DNA of 64,000 nt. Origin: Cololabis saira (taxonomy: Eukaryota; Chordata; Actinopteri; Beloniformes; Belonidae). The stretch lies in the NCBI RefSeq assembly GCF_033807715.1, contig NC_084597.1:12517170-12581169 (forward strand), given 5' to 3'. Positions 39,582 through 51,447 of the stretch are shown in pieces; the stretch's first letter is position 1; the number at the start of each line of letters is the position of its first letter. The translations under genes and the position numbers were made by a program. The notes below the pieces were generated by a model that was given only the letters and a program-made list of their open reading frames with translations, made no database searches and was not told where the DNA came from.

Positions 39582-40612
39582 ATGTTTATCTCACAAAAGT
39601 GTATCACTTTCACACAAATTCCGGGGCTGGTGCGCGCTCCCAGCCTGTTATCGTGGAGTTTTCGTGGTTCTTCAGTTGTGGCCAGAGGCTGTGCTGCGTT
39701 TCACCGTCCAACCCCCGACACCAGGACCAGGGAGCTCCTAAATGACCCCAAACACACAGTATTTCATCGGTGTTCATTCTGGGACGCCCGTAAAGCTCGG
39801 ATCAGTGGTCTCAGAGGGCTGTCTACCTCCCCGGAGGACACGGGAGGTGCTGTGGGGAAGATCCAGTCAACACACTACCATCTCATCTACACCTGCAAGG
39901 TAGAGACACCAGCACTGGGGGGGGGGGGGGGACTTTAATTCACATGGTATTCAGCAGAGGACCTTATCCAAAGCGACTTAATTGAATATAAACACAACCG
40001 AGACAAAAAAGTAAGAGGGATTTGCATTATTTAGTTTAGTTTAGTTTATTTTGTTTTGGTCATTTACATTTTAAGATGTTTGCATATACACACTGTATAT
40101 GTATACACTAGGGATGGGCGGTTTGGACTAAATAATTTATCACGATAATTTCTGGCATTTATCCCGATAACGATAAAAATGACGATAAAAAAAATACCAA
40201 TTCAACTCCACCTTTGTAACTATAAATCTATCACCACATTCAGTCTTTGGAGCCCGCAACACTGCTCTAAAAGAATACTGAATACTACTAAACGTCATCA
40301 ATCTTTCTTTCTTCCTTCCTTCCTGGCTCATTTCCTTCCTTCCTTCCTTCCTTCCTTCCTTCCTTCCTTCCTTCCTTCCTTCCTTCCTTCCTTCCTTCCT
40401 TCCTTCCTTCCTTCCTTCCTTCCTTCCTTCCTTCCTTCCTTCCTTCCTTTCTTTCTGGCTAATTTCCTTCCTTCCTTCCTTCCTTCCTTCCTTCCTTCCT
40501 TTTCATTTTCATTTTTACCGCGAGATCACAAATTCTTACCGTGGGGAATTTTTTTGACGGTATATCGTGAACGGTAAAATATCGCCCATCCCTAGTATAC
40601 ACACAGGTATAA

Positions 40613-40693
<81 letters not shown>

Positions 40694-43600
40694 CATATAC
40701 ATATATATATATATGTACACATTTCTTTTTTTTCTTGACCAAAAAGGTATAGGCTGAAGCCTCATGGCTTATTTTGCCTATCCTTTTCAACAAAAGGCAG
40801 ACTACAGAAAAAAAGATACTAATAAGAAGAAAACGAAACGAACGAACAAAAAAAAAAGAAAATGAACAAAGAAGAGAAGAAAATAAATGTGGTCACTCAC
40901 GATTGAGGACAGCTGCAGGAGGAAAGTTGCATAATTTAGACAGTTTAATATGAAGATAATTTATATTAGTGTTGTATATTTATCTATTATTTTAGATTTA
41001 TAATTCTTTTTTAATTTGTAAATTGAGCTACTTTTTTTTAGTTCCTCATCCAGGCGGTTCCATAGTTTCACCCCTTTGACACTGATACACCTTGAAATTT
41101 CTTTTGTTCTTGGCCATTTCTGCTCAAAGATGCCATAGCCCCTTAGGTTGTGCCTGCTTTGAATTGTCCAACACCCGACATCAGGGTGTTGGACGCCAAT
41201 GGTGTTAGCAGAAAACCAAGTTTATTGAAGATGATCCGATACCAGTACAGGGTGACTGGGTGACAGCAACCACGAGGTCAGAGGAAGATAGGTGTGTGAT
41301 AAATAGACACTATGTTGATTTTTTTTTAAGTCATTGACGGGCAGGAATGACCTTGAGCTCTGTCTTTGGTAGGTTTAGTCGAAGATGCCATTCATTCATC
41401 CATAGGGAGATGGAGGAGAAGGAGGCAGGTGTGCCCAGGGCTGGGCGATATATCGAGATTTTAATATATATCGATATATTTCCAAACTCGATATGGTACG
41501 AGACAATATCGTTTATATCGATATAGCTTATTTTGCGACAAATTGACTGTACATCAACGCTGACCCCTCTCGCTGGCAAAAAAGTACCTTTGTGTGCTGA
41601 AACCTAACAGTGTTGACAGGTTAGTTTTCCTGGCACAAAATCTGTAAAATGTACAGTAGTTGACTTGTTGTAATTATTTGAGATTTGCTCAAAGAGATGC
41701 AATATCTGTTTACATGTTTTATTTGAGATTTGCACAAATGTTTTGTTATTTGCACAACTGTCAACCTCAGTGGAAAAGTCTGCCTGTTACTGTCTACATT
41801 GTATTAATTGCACAGTGTATTTTAATTTAATTGTTATGCAGGAAAGGGATATTTGTTTTATTTTATTCACCAAATGGACCAAAAGTCATATCTCGATATT
41901 TTCTAGCTAAATGGCGATACTCGATATATATCGATATTTTTTCTGTGCCATAATTGGGGTTTCCCCCAAAGCATTATAGCATAGCATCTCTGTTAGCTTC
42001 ATTTTTTTCTGAGGCAAACCCTTAAAAAAACAGTCAGTTTTAATACAAAGCCTCGTGCCAAATGTCACACATTTATTAACAGAGGTCTGCACAATATCAA
42101 AATGTATAAAACAAATGAAATAAAAATAAACTGCCTGCATATATAGAATAAAAATGCTTCTTGAATAAAATAAAACAAATATCCCTTTCCTGCATAACAA
42201 TTAAATCAAAATACACTGTGCAATTAATACAATGTAGACAGTAACAGGCAGACTTTTCCACTGAGGTTGACAGTTGTGCAAATAACAAAACATTTGTGCA
42301 AATCTCAAATAAAACATTCAAGTCAATTTGTCACAAAATAAGCTACCGGTATATCAAAATCTTAAAAAAAAAAAAATGCAAAAAAAAAAAAAAAAAGGGG
42401 GGTTTTTTTAAGTCGATATAAACGATATTGTCTCGTACCATATCGCGTTTGAAAATATATCGATATATATTAAAATCTCGATACATCGCCCAGCCCTACT
42501 GTGGGATATGATTAAAAGCAGGAGATTGCTTTGACTGAGATCCCTTTATCAAATAGGACTGATAACATTATATATGATTAACTCTGTCAAAGGCAGCTAA
42601 TATGTCTAGTAGAATGGGGACTGATGATTGACCTGCAGCTTTAGCTGCTCTCAAGGACTCTGACCGACAACTGAGCCGTTACAGAGGAGTGACCACTTTT
42701 GAAGCCAGACCAGCAAGAGTCGAGGAGGTTGTTCAGAGAGGGACTTTGAGACCTGTTTGGAAACCACTCTTTCAATACTGGTACTCTTATTTCCACAAAT
42801 CACATCGCCTTGTAAGTGCAGCTTATCTATTTGTGATCAGTCTTGACTTTCTTTTGTTTAAAGTCCAATATCTGATCTGCAGGCTGTGTAATGTTCCCAG
42901 GTTTGCTCCACCAGGTCCAGGCAGATAATTTCTAAGGTGGCTTATCACAAAGGTGTAGTGATCGTGACATGTCCAGGATGTGAGAAACACCATATCATCG
43001 CTGACAACCTCGGCTGGTTCTCAGACCTCGGGGGGAAGAGGTAAGTAGTGATGTTGCATTCAGAGTCAGATAGTTTTATTGATCAAAGAAGGGTAATGTG
43101 TTTGGAGCTTATTGAAATGACACAGCTTAAAACTTGGAGGCAAAATAAGCTATGCCTTCGAGGAAACACAACACGTACAGTAATTTGAGGAGAACAACAA
43201 GCAACAATGTGTAAAACAGAAATATGAAAGTAACGGGTTTATAAACGAATATATTAGCCATATAAAAATGTTTTGTTTTTTTTGTCTGCACACATATTAA
43301 TGATTGAGGTATATATATGTGCATTATTACTATATTTAATATATATACATATATATACGCATACATATGCACACATACATAAATATACACATACAAACCC
43401 AGTGATTTTTTTTTAAAATTTTTATTAAATATGTTTTTAAAAATTTTATAAAATTTTATAAAAATGTGTTTAGTAGTCTGATAGCAAAATAAATTAATAG
43501 ATTGAGCTGAACATAGTCAGATAGATGAGCAAATAAATAAGAAGCTCAGAAGTCTTTTATTAAATGCAAAATTGTATGAAATAGCATAAGATATAAAAAA

Positions 43601-44370
43601 ATTATATTTTGAACGACCTGACCCTGTATTTACAAGATTTACTGTAAATCGAGAGTCAAATACTGCTTCTAAATGCTGCAGTTCAAGTAGCCTCACAATA
43701 CTGGACCCACCTAAAATTGCTGATTAAATGCTTAGTTTTTCTAACTTTTCATTTCATTCATCTGTAATTGGAGGAAAGGCCACCTCTAGACTCTGCTCTC
43801 TGAACATAAACTATTATATTCTCATTATAAAATGATGATATTATGTTATCATTGTCATTATTACATTATTATTAACGTTGTGGATGTTATCTTTGACAAC
43901 ATCCCAACCACAACCATTAAAACTTGGAAGTTTAGGAAAATGTTGCTCCACTTGTTCGCTTTCTTAGAAAAAGATAGATTAGATTGTCCTTTATTCCTCC
44001 CTCAATGGGGAAATTATCTTTGTGCAGCAGCAGTACACTCAACACACACATGCTGGGAAAGGGTAAACAAAGTAAAAAATGTATAATTACAAAAATATAA
44101 ACAGTATATACATTGGAATGAAAATAAAAGTAGTGCAGTATGAAATGTGTAACTTACAATCATATATATCCTCAGAGTATTTTGAATTACCTGCGCTGTG
44201 TTACTTAATGCTTCAGAAACATTGAGGAAATCCTGGCTGCCAAAGGGGAGAGAGTGAAGAGAGTTGAGGGAAGTCCGGCACTGGAGATAGTCCTGGACGA
44301 AAGCAACCGAGACAAGTCACAGCACAGTGATCATCCAGAAACGTCAGACAAGGACCCAGGGGAAAAATAA
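39582..44370 (+). CDS. dnlz: DNL-type zinc finger protein (mitochondrial Hsp70 escort protein)
   Basis: Family proteins (DNLZ/HEP1, yeast Zim17) bind mitochondrial Hsp70 in the matrix and keep it soluble and active. Exons 39582-39899, 42901-43040 and 44217-44370, all with AG/GT borders, give 203 residues. The first ATG opens a basic, serine-rich leader ([20 protein letters not shown]) suited to mitochondrial import. The zinc domain follows: HYHLIYTCK from exon 1, then [18 protein letters not shown] and [20 protein letters not shown] from exon 2. This supplies the four CxxC...CxxC zinc ligands and the DNL signature; the first CxxC is split across the intron. Exon 3 encodes [18 protein letters not shown] and an acidic tail. 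Intron 1 holds two transposon families and a LINE scrap. A poly(A) signal follows at 44427. Confidence 0.95.
39917..39931 (+). repeat. G15 tract beside the dnlz exon 1 donor
   Basis: Fifteen consecutive G residues starting 17 bp inside intron 1. Confidence 0.9.
40109..40594. mobile_element. TAGGGATGGGCG family element, copy 3
   Basis: 486 bp in dnlz intron 1. Ends TAGGGATGGGCGGTTTGGAC and AAATATCGCCCATCCCTA. Exact TSD GTATACAC at 40101-40108 and 40595-40602. The core 40303-40500 is (TTCC)n punctuated by GGCTCATTTC and GGCTAATTTC. Confidence 0.95.
40617..40716. repeat. (AT)n microsatellite with ACATAT variants
   Basis: About 100 bp of AT dinucleotide starting about 20 bp beyond the transposon. 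Confidence 0.95.
40740..41330. other. dnlz intron 1, unassigned
   Basis: A-rich then AT-rich sequence. 41030-41330 looks like degenerate LINE-type text but no frame is readable enough to assign. Confidence 0.35.
41331..41425 (-). pseudogene. Reverse transcriptase scrap (LINE)
   Basis: Minus-strand reading [20 protein letters not shown] matches the 'W-M----L-LN--KTE' block after the catalytic region of L2/CR1-type reverse transcriptases. It is cut off by the element at 41440. Confidence 0.6.
41440..42499. mobile_element. TAGGGCTGGGCGATAT family, copy 3: head-to-head chimera
   Basis: 41440-41535 and 41700-41870 match the family in reverse orientation. From 41873 (CCAAATGGACCAAAAGTC) to 42499 (CATCGCCCAGCCCTA) a nearly full copy follows in forward orientation, so the unit reads the same internal text twice, inverted. 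About 165 bp at 41536-41700 is not family sequence. No TSD found. Confidence 0.75.
43041..44216. other. dnlz intron 2
   Basis: AT-rich. 43960-44060 resembles a reversed LINE tail (TTTATTCCTCCCTCAATGGG). 43300-43450 has TATA/TTTTA runs. No exon seen. Confidence 0.4.
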
Positions 44371-44426
44371 CAATGTGTTTTTAGAACTGTATATATTCTC
44401 TGTAAGATGCTTATATAACATTTTGT

Positions 44427-44432
44427 AATAAA
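44427..44432 (+). terminator. dnlz: dnlz poly(A) signal
   Basis: AATAAA 57 bp after the dnlz stop codon, in TTTTGTAATAAATACAAT. Confidence 0.8.
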
Positions 44433-44556
44433 TACAATATTTTCAGTTGCTTTTGGTTTTCATGAGTGCGTATTCGGAGGGGGGAGTGAAACAATATTCA
44501 AAAGCAATACTGGATATCTATAACAGGGATAAAGCTGCAAAGGACCCTCAAATCTA

Positions 44557-45277
44557 CAGAAGTGTCAAGTAACGAAGTACAAATACTTCGTTACCTTACT
44601 TAAGTAGAAATTTTGGTTATCTATACTTCACTGGAGTAATTATTTTTCAGACGACTTTTTACTTTTACTCCTTACATTTTCACACAATTATCTGTACTTT
44701 TTATTCTTTACATTTTAAAAACAGCCTCGTTACTCTATTTCATTTCGGCCTTTAAACAAAAACTATCCAGTTAAATTGCGCCATCCGGATTGAGTGAATT
44801 TGGTAGTGGTTGTGGCACAGATGTTCTTGTCCAGTTTTGTTCTTACATCCGTCGCCCTCAGATTCCTGCAACTAAACTTGGATGTACATTCCAGTAAAGG
44901 TTAGGATAAATGATAACATGCCTCTGAAGTTTGACTTTTTGCACCATTACAATACTTAGGCATAGGCAACTAGTCATATCTTCTGCTCTCTGAAACACAT
45001 GTTAATGCTCAATAGTACACATATATGGTTCTTTAATATATTTGCATTATACTAAGATGCATTCATTTTCAATGGCTTTTGTCCTTAATGGCTTTTTTCC
45101 CCCTTACATTACTTTTACTTTTATACTTTAAGTAGTCTTGATTTGAAACCAGTACTTTTATACTTTTACTTGAGTAAAAAACTTGAGTTGATACTTCAAC
45201 TTCTACAGGAGTATTTTTAAACTCTAGTATCTATACTTCTACCTGAGTAATGAATGTGAATACTTTTGGCACCTCTG
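44557..45277. mobile_element. hAT element (CAGAGGTGTCAA family), copy 2
   Basis: 721 bp, reverse orientation to copy 1. Ends CAGAAGTGTCAAGTAACGAA and TACTTTTGGCACCTCTG. Exact TSD CAAATCTA at 44549-44556 and 45278-45285. It fills most of the short dnlz-uck1 gap and ends 151 bp before the uck1 ATG. Confidence 0.95.
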
Positions 45278-45331
45278 CAAATCTACAATAATAATAATAA
45301 TCCCAGGCTGCTGTGTGGCAGCGGAGCGCCA

Positions 45332-45345
45332 GTTCTCGCGAGAAC
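45332..45345. promoter_or_regulatory. uck1: Palindromic TCTCGCGAGA promoter motif of uck1
   Basis: GTTCTCGCGAGAAC is a perfect 14-bp palindrome containing the TCTCGCGAGA element known from CpG-rich housekeeping promoters. It sits 84 bp before the uck1 ATG in a CpG-rich patch (45320-45440). Confidence 0.7.
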
Positions 45346-45428
45346 TGCGCAGACAGTGCGCTCCGGCCGGTAGCTCAGGTAGCAGCTGCAGCGACCCGCT
45401 CCTTCAATCCGCCTTCAGGTGAACCGCG

Positions 45429-48400
45429 ATGGATGCTGACGGCGGCCCCGACGAGGCAGAGAGACCCAGGCACCGTCCCTTCCTGATCGGCGTCAGTGGA
45501 GGAACAGCCAGCGGCAAGGTCGGTAACCTTAACTCTAGCAGTTTGCATGCCTGTTAGCTTAGCAATGATCCCTATTAGTGCTAATTTTAACATGCACACA
45601 CTGTCAAAGAAATTGGCACGCCCACTTTTCCAAGAAGATACTTTTATTTCAAAAGTACGTTTTTTTTTACTACCTTTGCAACCTCTTTCTTTTATTTAGG
45701 AATAGGTTAAGGATATCATATGTAACAGTAATTTAAGGAGTCACCTGATCAACATTAAACTGAACTCAGTGATGCAACTTAACCTCATACAAGGACCTTT
45801 GTCCCTCATTTAGTCCTTGAAACACATCCAAATATCTACATATTTCTTCCCCCAAGCTGCTGCTCTGATTATTTTTAAACGTTATATATATTTTATTTTA
45901 CAATGAAAATATTGTAATTTAACTTTTAACTTTTTTTATGCTGTAATGAATTGTTCTCTCTTGCAATATTTGTATTTTTATTTTTAATTCAATGTTTTTG
46001 TATGTATTTTGTATGATAGTTTGAGGACCCCAGGAAGAATAGCTGTTGCCAAGTGTAACAGCTAATGGGGATCCTAAATAAACTAAACTAAACTGATGAA
46101 CTCTCACCACTCAGAGTTTCAGAGTAATCAACCACTGTGCAATAATAATAAAATAATAATAATCACAATCATATGCTGTAACAATGCACCTTTCAATAAC
46201 CATGTCTACCTCATACTGCTGCATCTTTCACTTAAAAAAAAAAATTGTATATATTTTAATAAGAGCTGTCATTTGTCTATTTACTGTACAGTGAGCGAAA
46301 TAACCAGAGTCAAATTCCCTGTCTTGTTTGACCTGAATTGGCCCATAAACTTGATTCTGATTCTGATATTGTGAAATTGTTTTCACCATGGCCCTTTCGA
46401 CCGGTCAAAACGTCATTACAGATTTTGAAAGTTAACAGTAATTTGAATGACATGCGTTTTGTCTCACGCAGTCAACAGTTTGCGCCAAGATCATGGAGCT
46501 CCTTGGCCAGAACAAGGTGGACCACCGCCAGAGGAAGGTGGTCATCGTCAGCCAGGACAGCTTCTACAAAGTCCTGACCCCGGAGCAAAAGGCCAAAGCA
46601 CTTAAAGGCCAGTACAACTTTGATCATCCAGGTAGGCTCAATCTGGAGATGATACATTTCCCTCCCAATTCACATTTCATTATGTTTCATTTCACATGTT
46701 ATTATGTTTCATTTCATTTCACATGTCTCTGTGTTTCTAATTCTCATCTGGACCGTATAATAAAAAGGTCGTCTGATAGGTTATTTAAAATTGTTAGGAT
46801 ATAAGTGATTTCACATTAAAAATGAATAATAAAGAAGTCATGTTGAGATGTCTTGCCTGCTCTGGGTGCTATTGTGCTCTAGATTATGTTTGGGGTTGAT
46901 GTATTTAGATAAGCAAGTGGCAGTCAACAAACTTAGCTTGCCAGATAATCTTAAACAAAGTAAAAACATCATACAGTTTAAAAATAGTTTAAAACAGACC
47001 ATGATTAGTAAATACCAACAAGATTGAAGGATAAGATGCAAGAGAGAGAATTATGGAATTATGCAGGTAATAATTACTGATCTTTTTGTCCTTGTTTTAA
47101 TCGGGACAATTTATTATTTATTTTTCCTTTTTTCTTTTCTTACTGGTTCTTTGTTGTTGCATATATTTTTTTTTTGTGTTTGCTTCTTTTTTGGGTGGAA
47201 ATGCTAGAAAGCGTTTGTTATAGAAAGTGTAAATAATAATAATGTGAAGGTTAAAGGGTAGGCATTTATAAGCTCAGAGCTTCAGCCTATTCCTTTTCGA
47301 TCCAAATGATTACACGACATGTTATGAATGAGTGTACCATATTGAGCACATGATCGAAATAAATAAATAAATAAAATAAAAAATATGTAACAAGTGTAAG
47401 GTTTTTAAAAAAATATATATTTTTGACTCCACATCTATATCTATCCAGCTGTACTATCAGCTAACAGTCTTCAAGATAATGTTTACTGTGAGATGTACTT
47501 TCTTACAAGGTGCATTGTTTTGACTAATAACATTGTTTCTTGTGTTTACGTATTTGTCACGTGATGCATGCCCTACTGTTCTTTTTTAACATCTTGCAGA
47601 GGCCTTTGACAATGAGCTAATGTACAAAACCCTGAAGGACATTGTGGAGGGTAAGGTGGTTGAAGTGCCAACATACGACTTCGTCACCCATTCCAGGTAG
47701 GAAGTAGGTGCTTTACACTGATTAAGCCCTGATGAAAAATCCCTGTCCTTCTCTTTTTTTTTTCCCCCGCTACTTTTAATCTGAGACTACTTTGTGCCTT
47801 TTGTAGGTTGGAAGAAAGGATAACCGTTTACCCAGCAGACGTGGTCCTGTTCGAGGGAATCCTCGTCTTTTACCCCCAGAAAGTTCGTGACATGTTCCAC
47901 ATGAAGCTCTTTGTGGATACAGACTCAGATGTTAGATTGTCTCGCAGAGGTATTGATATCTCCGTCATGGATAATTCTAGATCTCGTCACAGTCTATCTG
48001 TAGCTTGACCTAATTTTCCTGTAGTCCTGCGAGACATGAACAGAGGGAGAGACTTGGAGCAGATTCTCAGTCAGTACACAACGTTTGTAAAGCCTGCTTT
48101 CGAAGAGTTTTGTTTGCCTGTAAGTACAATGTTTGTTGATGATCATGTACCGTATTTTCTGGACTATAAGCCCCACCTGTATATAAGCTGCATCAGCTCT
48201 ATTAAAAAAAAAAAACAATAAAAAAAGATATATAAGCCGCACCCGTATATAAGCTGCATCAGCTCTATTAAAAAAAAAAAACAATAAAAAAAGATATATA
48301 AGCCGCATCCGCTCTATTTAGAAAAAAAGATATGCAAGCCACAGATATTTATGTTGTTAGATTAGATATTTACTACATGTACAGAAGGATTTTGAGCTGT

Positions 48401-49116
48401 AAATGATGTACATGTTTGTACCTAAATAGATCCTTTCCTAACAGTGTCTTTTAACATGGCAGCAACTTTGCTGATTAAAACGGGACAGAACCAAGAGAAA
48501 ATAACCGGTATTTATTCATCTATTTATCTGTTTGAAATCTGCTTCTACTTCTATCTGCTGAAGAAGAAGTAGCGTATTCTTCTTTGCATTTATTTTGTCT
48601 TAGTTTTTATTCTAATTCCGGTTAGCACTCCCCCTAGCGGTGGAAGAAAAATCCACAGAATAGCCGCACCTTTGTATAAGCCGCATGGTTTAAAAACCTA
48701 TGAAAAAAGTAGCGGTTTATAGTCCAGAAAATACGGTACTTAGTTTTTTTTTTTTTTTTAATATATTAAATTACACCGTATTTCTAAGCATAATTTGATC
48801 TCTTTAGACAAAGAAGTATGCAGATGTCATCATTCCAAGGGGAGTTGATAATATGGGTAAGTTAACTTGAAGAAATACCTCCTGATAATATCTCCAGAAT
48901 CAGAAATGCTTAAAAATCCTTATCTGTCTGTCACTAGTGGCGATCAACCTCATCGTGCAGCACATCCAAGATATTCTGAATGGGGATATTTGTAAATGGC
49001 AGCGTGGTTCCATTAACGGCCATGGGCGAGGCTTCAAACGGGGTAACTCTGAGCAGAGCGAGCTGCAGAACGGAGCAAAGAGGGTCCTGCTGGAACCGAG
49101 TAGTCGACCTCACTGA
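45429..49116 (+). CDS. uck1: Uridine-cytidine kinase 1
   Basis: Cytosolic kinase that phosphorylates uridine and cytidine to UMP and CMP using ATP or GTP, the first step of the pyrimidine salvage pathway. Seven exons: 45429-45518, 46472-46631, 47600-47696, 47807-47949, 48025-48119, 48808-48856 and 48938-49116. All have AG/GT borders and consistent phase, giving 270 residues (human UCK1 about 277). The Walker A loop [11 protein letters not shown] spans the exon 1/2 junction. Substrate and catalytic blocks follow: [68 protein letters not shown] and [20 protein letters not shown], with the C terminus EPSSRPH. The N terminus and the [11 protein letters not shown] segment favour UCK1 over UCK2. 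Intron 1 carries a LINE tail and intron 5 a MITE. Confidence 0.96.
45930..46092 (+). mobile_element. LINE 3' UTR tail in uck1 intron 1
   Basis: Ends GAGGACCCCAGGAAGAATAG, GCTAATGGGGATCCTAAATA and then an AACTA repeat tail: the same 3' end as the LINE at 18301-19575. Confidence 0.7.
46632..47599. other. uck1 intron 2
   Basis: AT-rich intron with repeated TTTCATTTCACATGT phrases at 46670-46725. No element ends recognised. Confidence 0.5.
48150..48736. mobile_element. MITE (CCGTATTTTCTGGACTATAAG) in uck1 intron 5
   Basis: Ends CCGTATTTTCTGGACTATAA and TTATAGTCCAGAAAATACGG are near-perfect inverted repeats flanked by TA on both sides, which suggests a Tc1/mariner-type TA target. Internally, repeated TATAAGCCGCA/TATAAGCTGCA words and a tandem copy of about 68 bp (48170-48237, 48238-48305) are seen. 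No coding sequence. Confidence 0.85.
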
Positions 49117-50296
49117 GACCGGATGAATGTGTGAGTGTGGGAATGGATGGGTCCAGATTTAATATGAGCTTTGAGTTGGAACTGTTAACGTGTGCAGACT
49201 AGTTCAGAATACTGTCTCATCCTCTGCTTTGTTTCGGAAGTGTTAATTTACAGGTCTATTTTGTAACAGGTCAAAGTTTCTTCACTGTTTAACCGGTGCA
49301 TTCATGTGGCAAAGGAACGAGAATCTCTGTCAATCGTAAGGTTTTACATATCAGGACTGAACAGAAAATAAAATGATCTGGTCCTTACCGGGTCTTACAA
49401 CCAAAAACTTGGATGAAATTGGGTCATGCAAGAATATAATAATAATAATAATCTCAACCACACCAGCATAATCTACAACACGATGGCTGAAAAAGGGACA
49501 AAAACCCCCAAAAAATCAAGGTGTTACAGAAGCTCAAAGTCTAGACATAAACGTTGATTCAAATGTTGTTGTTGGACTTTAAGGGAGATGTGCACATGCC
49601 CACAGACCTCAATGAAAAGAAGCAACTGCTGTCCAGAATATTTTTATAACCATGTAAGACACTGATGACGTCAAATAGAAAACGATACTACTGAATCCTG
49701 AATGTTTTCAATTTTTTTAACACGTTGTTTCTGCATGTCACCTTTATTTCTGTCCAACAATGAAATGAGGAAATATGTTTGTCTGAGGCTTTATTTACCA
49801 ACCGACACCTGGTATGAACAGTTGGTTTTATTTTGTCTTGACAGTAAAACCTTAGATTTGAAAGAGGGATACTCTTGTTCACATGGCTGTTTAACTACTT
49901 TTTATTTTCATCATTAAGTCTTTCATCATTCACTGTTTTTAATTCTTTTTTTTTTTTTTTTTTAAATGTTCAACCAAGCTGTTGTTGAAATGAAAAGGTC
50001 ATATGGAAAAAGTATTAAAAAGGTTCCTTTCAGTTTTTTTTTACATTTTGACCATACAGGGTAAACTGTCTCACACTTGTTTCTTTGAAAAATAATAAAT
50101 AGAATATTTAAATTATATTAATAAATTAAAGTAAACTTTTTGCCATTCCTGTCCTTAATATTCTTTTATCCAATTATGTCACAATATGCATCTTAGTAAT
50201 CACACCTAATGTAATATTGACTGCTTCCTTTTCATTGTTTTTAATTCTGAACTGATGCCTTATTTTTCTTTTTATTTATTTTTCCACTCAATGTAC
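49117..50296 (+). other. uck1: uck1 3' untranslated region (probable)
   Basis: Runs from the stop to the AATAAA at 50297. It holds no exon of another gene. T tracts at 49947-49963 and 50034-50042; an alternative signal AATAATAAAT lies near 50090. Confidence 0.6.
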
Positions 50297-50302
50297 AATA
50301 AA
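50297..50302 (+). terminator. uck1: uck1 distal poly(A) signal
   Basis: AATAAA in ATGTACAATAAATAG. Confidence 0.7.
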
Positions 50303-50336
50303 TAGAAATTCTGCTATGAGCTCCTTCGGCGTTTGT

Positions 50337-50342
50337 TTTATT
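50337..50342 (-). terminator. rapgef1: rapgef1 poly(A) signal
   Basis: TTTATT on the plus strand, i.e. AATAAA on the minus strand, 1.1 kb beyond the rapgef1 stop. It is the only good candidate before the convergent uck1 end. Confidence 0.65.
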
Positions 50343-51447
50343 AAAAGGAAAATGAAGGTTCAGACAAAGGTGCTGTTTTTCTAGAAACAAAGCTGTTTGT
50401 TTTATTGGAGTTTGAGAGCACAGTGTGATTGATGTGTTGGCTTCTGACCATTATCCCAAAAAAGAAATCAGATGATTTACAACAACAAATGTTGGAATGA
50501 GAAACACACAAGCCACTGGGACTCCAGTCACACACACTCGCTCATATGCTGACATGACTGGGACGATTGTGATTGCCTGATGGTTCTTCTATACTTAACA
50601 CGGCACTCAATGATTCAGTATGACGTACATAGATCACAGCATCTTTACTATTAATCTTTTTGTGTTTTTGCTTTGCTTTTTTTAGTGCACATACATATGG
50701 CACTTGGGAGAAGCTAAGCTCTTCTTATTAGCATAAACATCCTTTTTAAGAACAAAAGGAGCACTGTATATAATACATGTCATAACCATACACAATTCTT
50801 ACACAAAATGTTTCAAAACAAACTCATAAATTCCAGTCTATAATGGCCATCCTCTCTTCAAGTTCAGATCTCCTCACTCACACCCACGGCAGATTTTCCG
50901 TCTGCGTGTGGACGTGACATTTTGAGGCAGGTTGCTCCCAAGGTTCTGCTGTGTGAAGGGAACTCCTAAATCCAGGAGAGCGCTGTGGAAGATGACCAGC
51001 AAATGGCACATACATAAAAGGAGGAGGAACGAGGGGGCTTTAGAGAGTAATGGACAATTCAGTTCAATCACACGCACACGCAAGAAGCTCCACTCTAAAA
51101 CAAAGAGCCCAGGGGAGCAGACTTTGGCCATTCCCGTAGTGTCTCCCTGTCCGCTCTGTGAGATTAATCGCTCCTCCTCGGGCACCAGGTTTCCTCTGGT
51201 TTCCCCCATAATCTCTGAATCTCTCCCTGCCTACGTAGCATAGGCAAAGTAATCCCAATTATAACCTCCCAGAGTGGCAGAGCTTTTTGTAAACCATGAC
51301 GAAGTTGTCTGTAGTTTGTTCTGGATTTCCCACGAGTCTCCCATTAGCTTCGGCAGATTGATTCTGTTTGTCTCTCAGTCTGTGGTAAAGTGGAGTTAGT
51401 GTCATGAAGCACAGTTGGAGGTCAGTGTTGGAGGGGCCCCACGGGCC
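50343..51447 (-). other. rapgef1: rapgef1 3' untranslated region (probable)
   Basis: Lies between the rapgef1 stop (51448-51450) and its poly(A) signal. No transposon ends, in contrast with the flanking introns. Overlapping reading frames of 103-111 residues on both strands (50874-51243) resemble nothing known. Confidence 0.6.
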
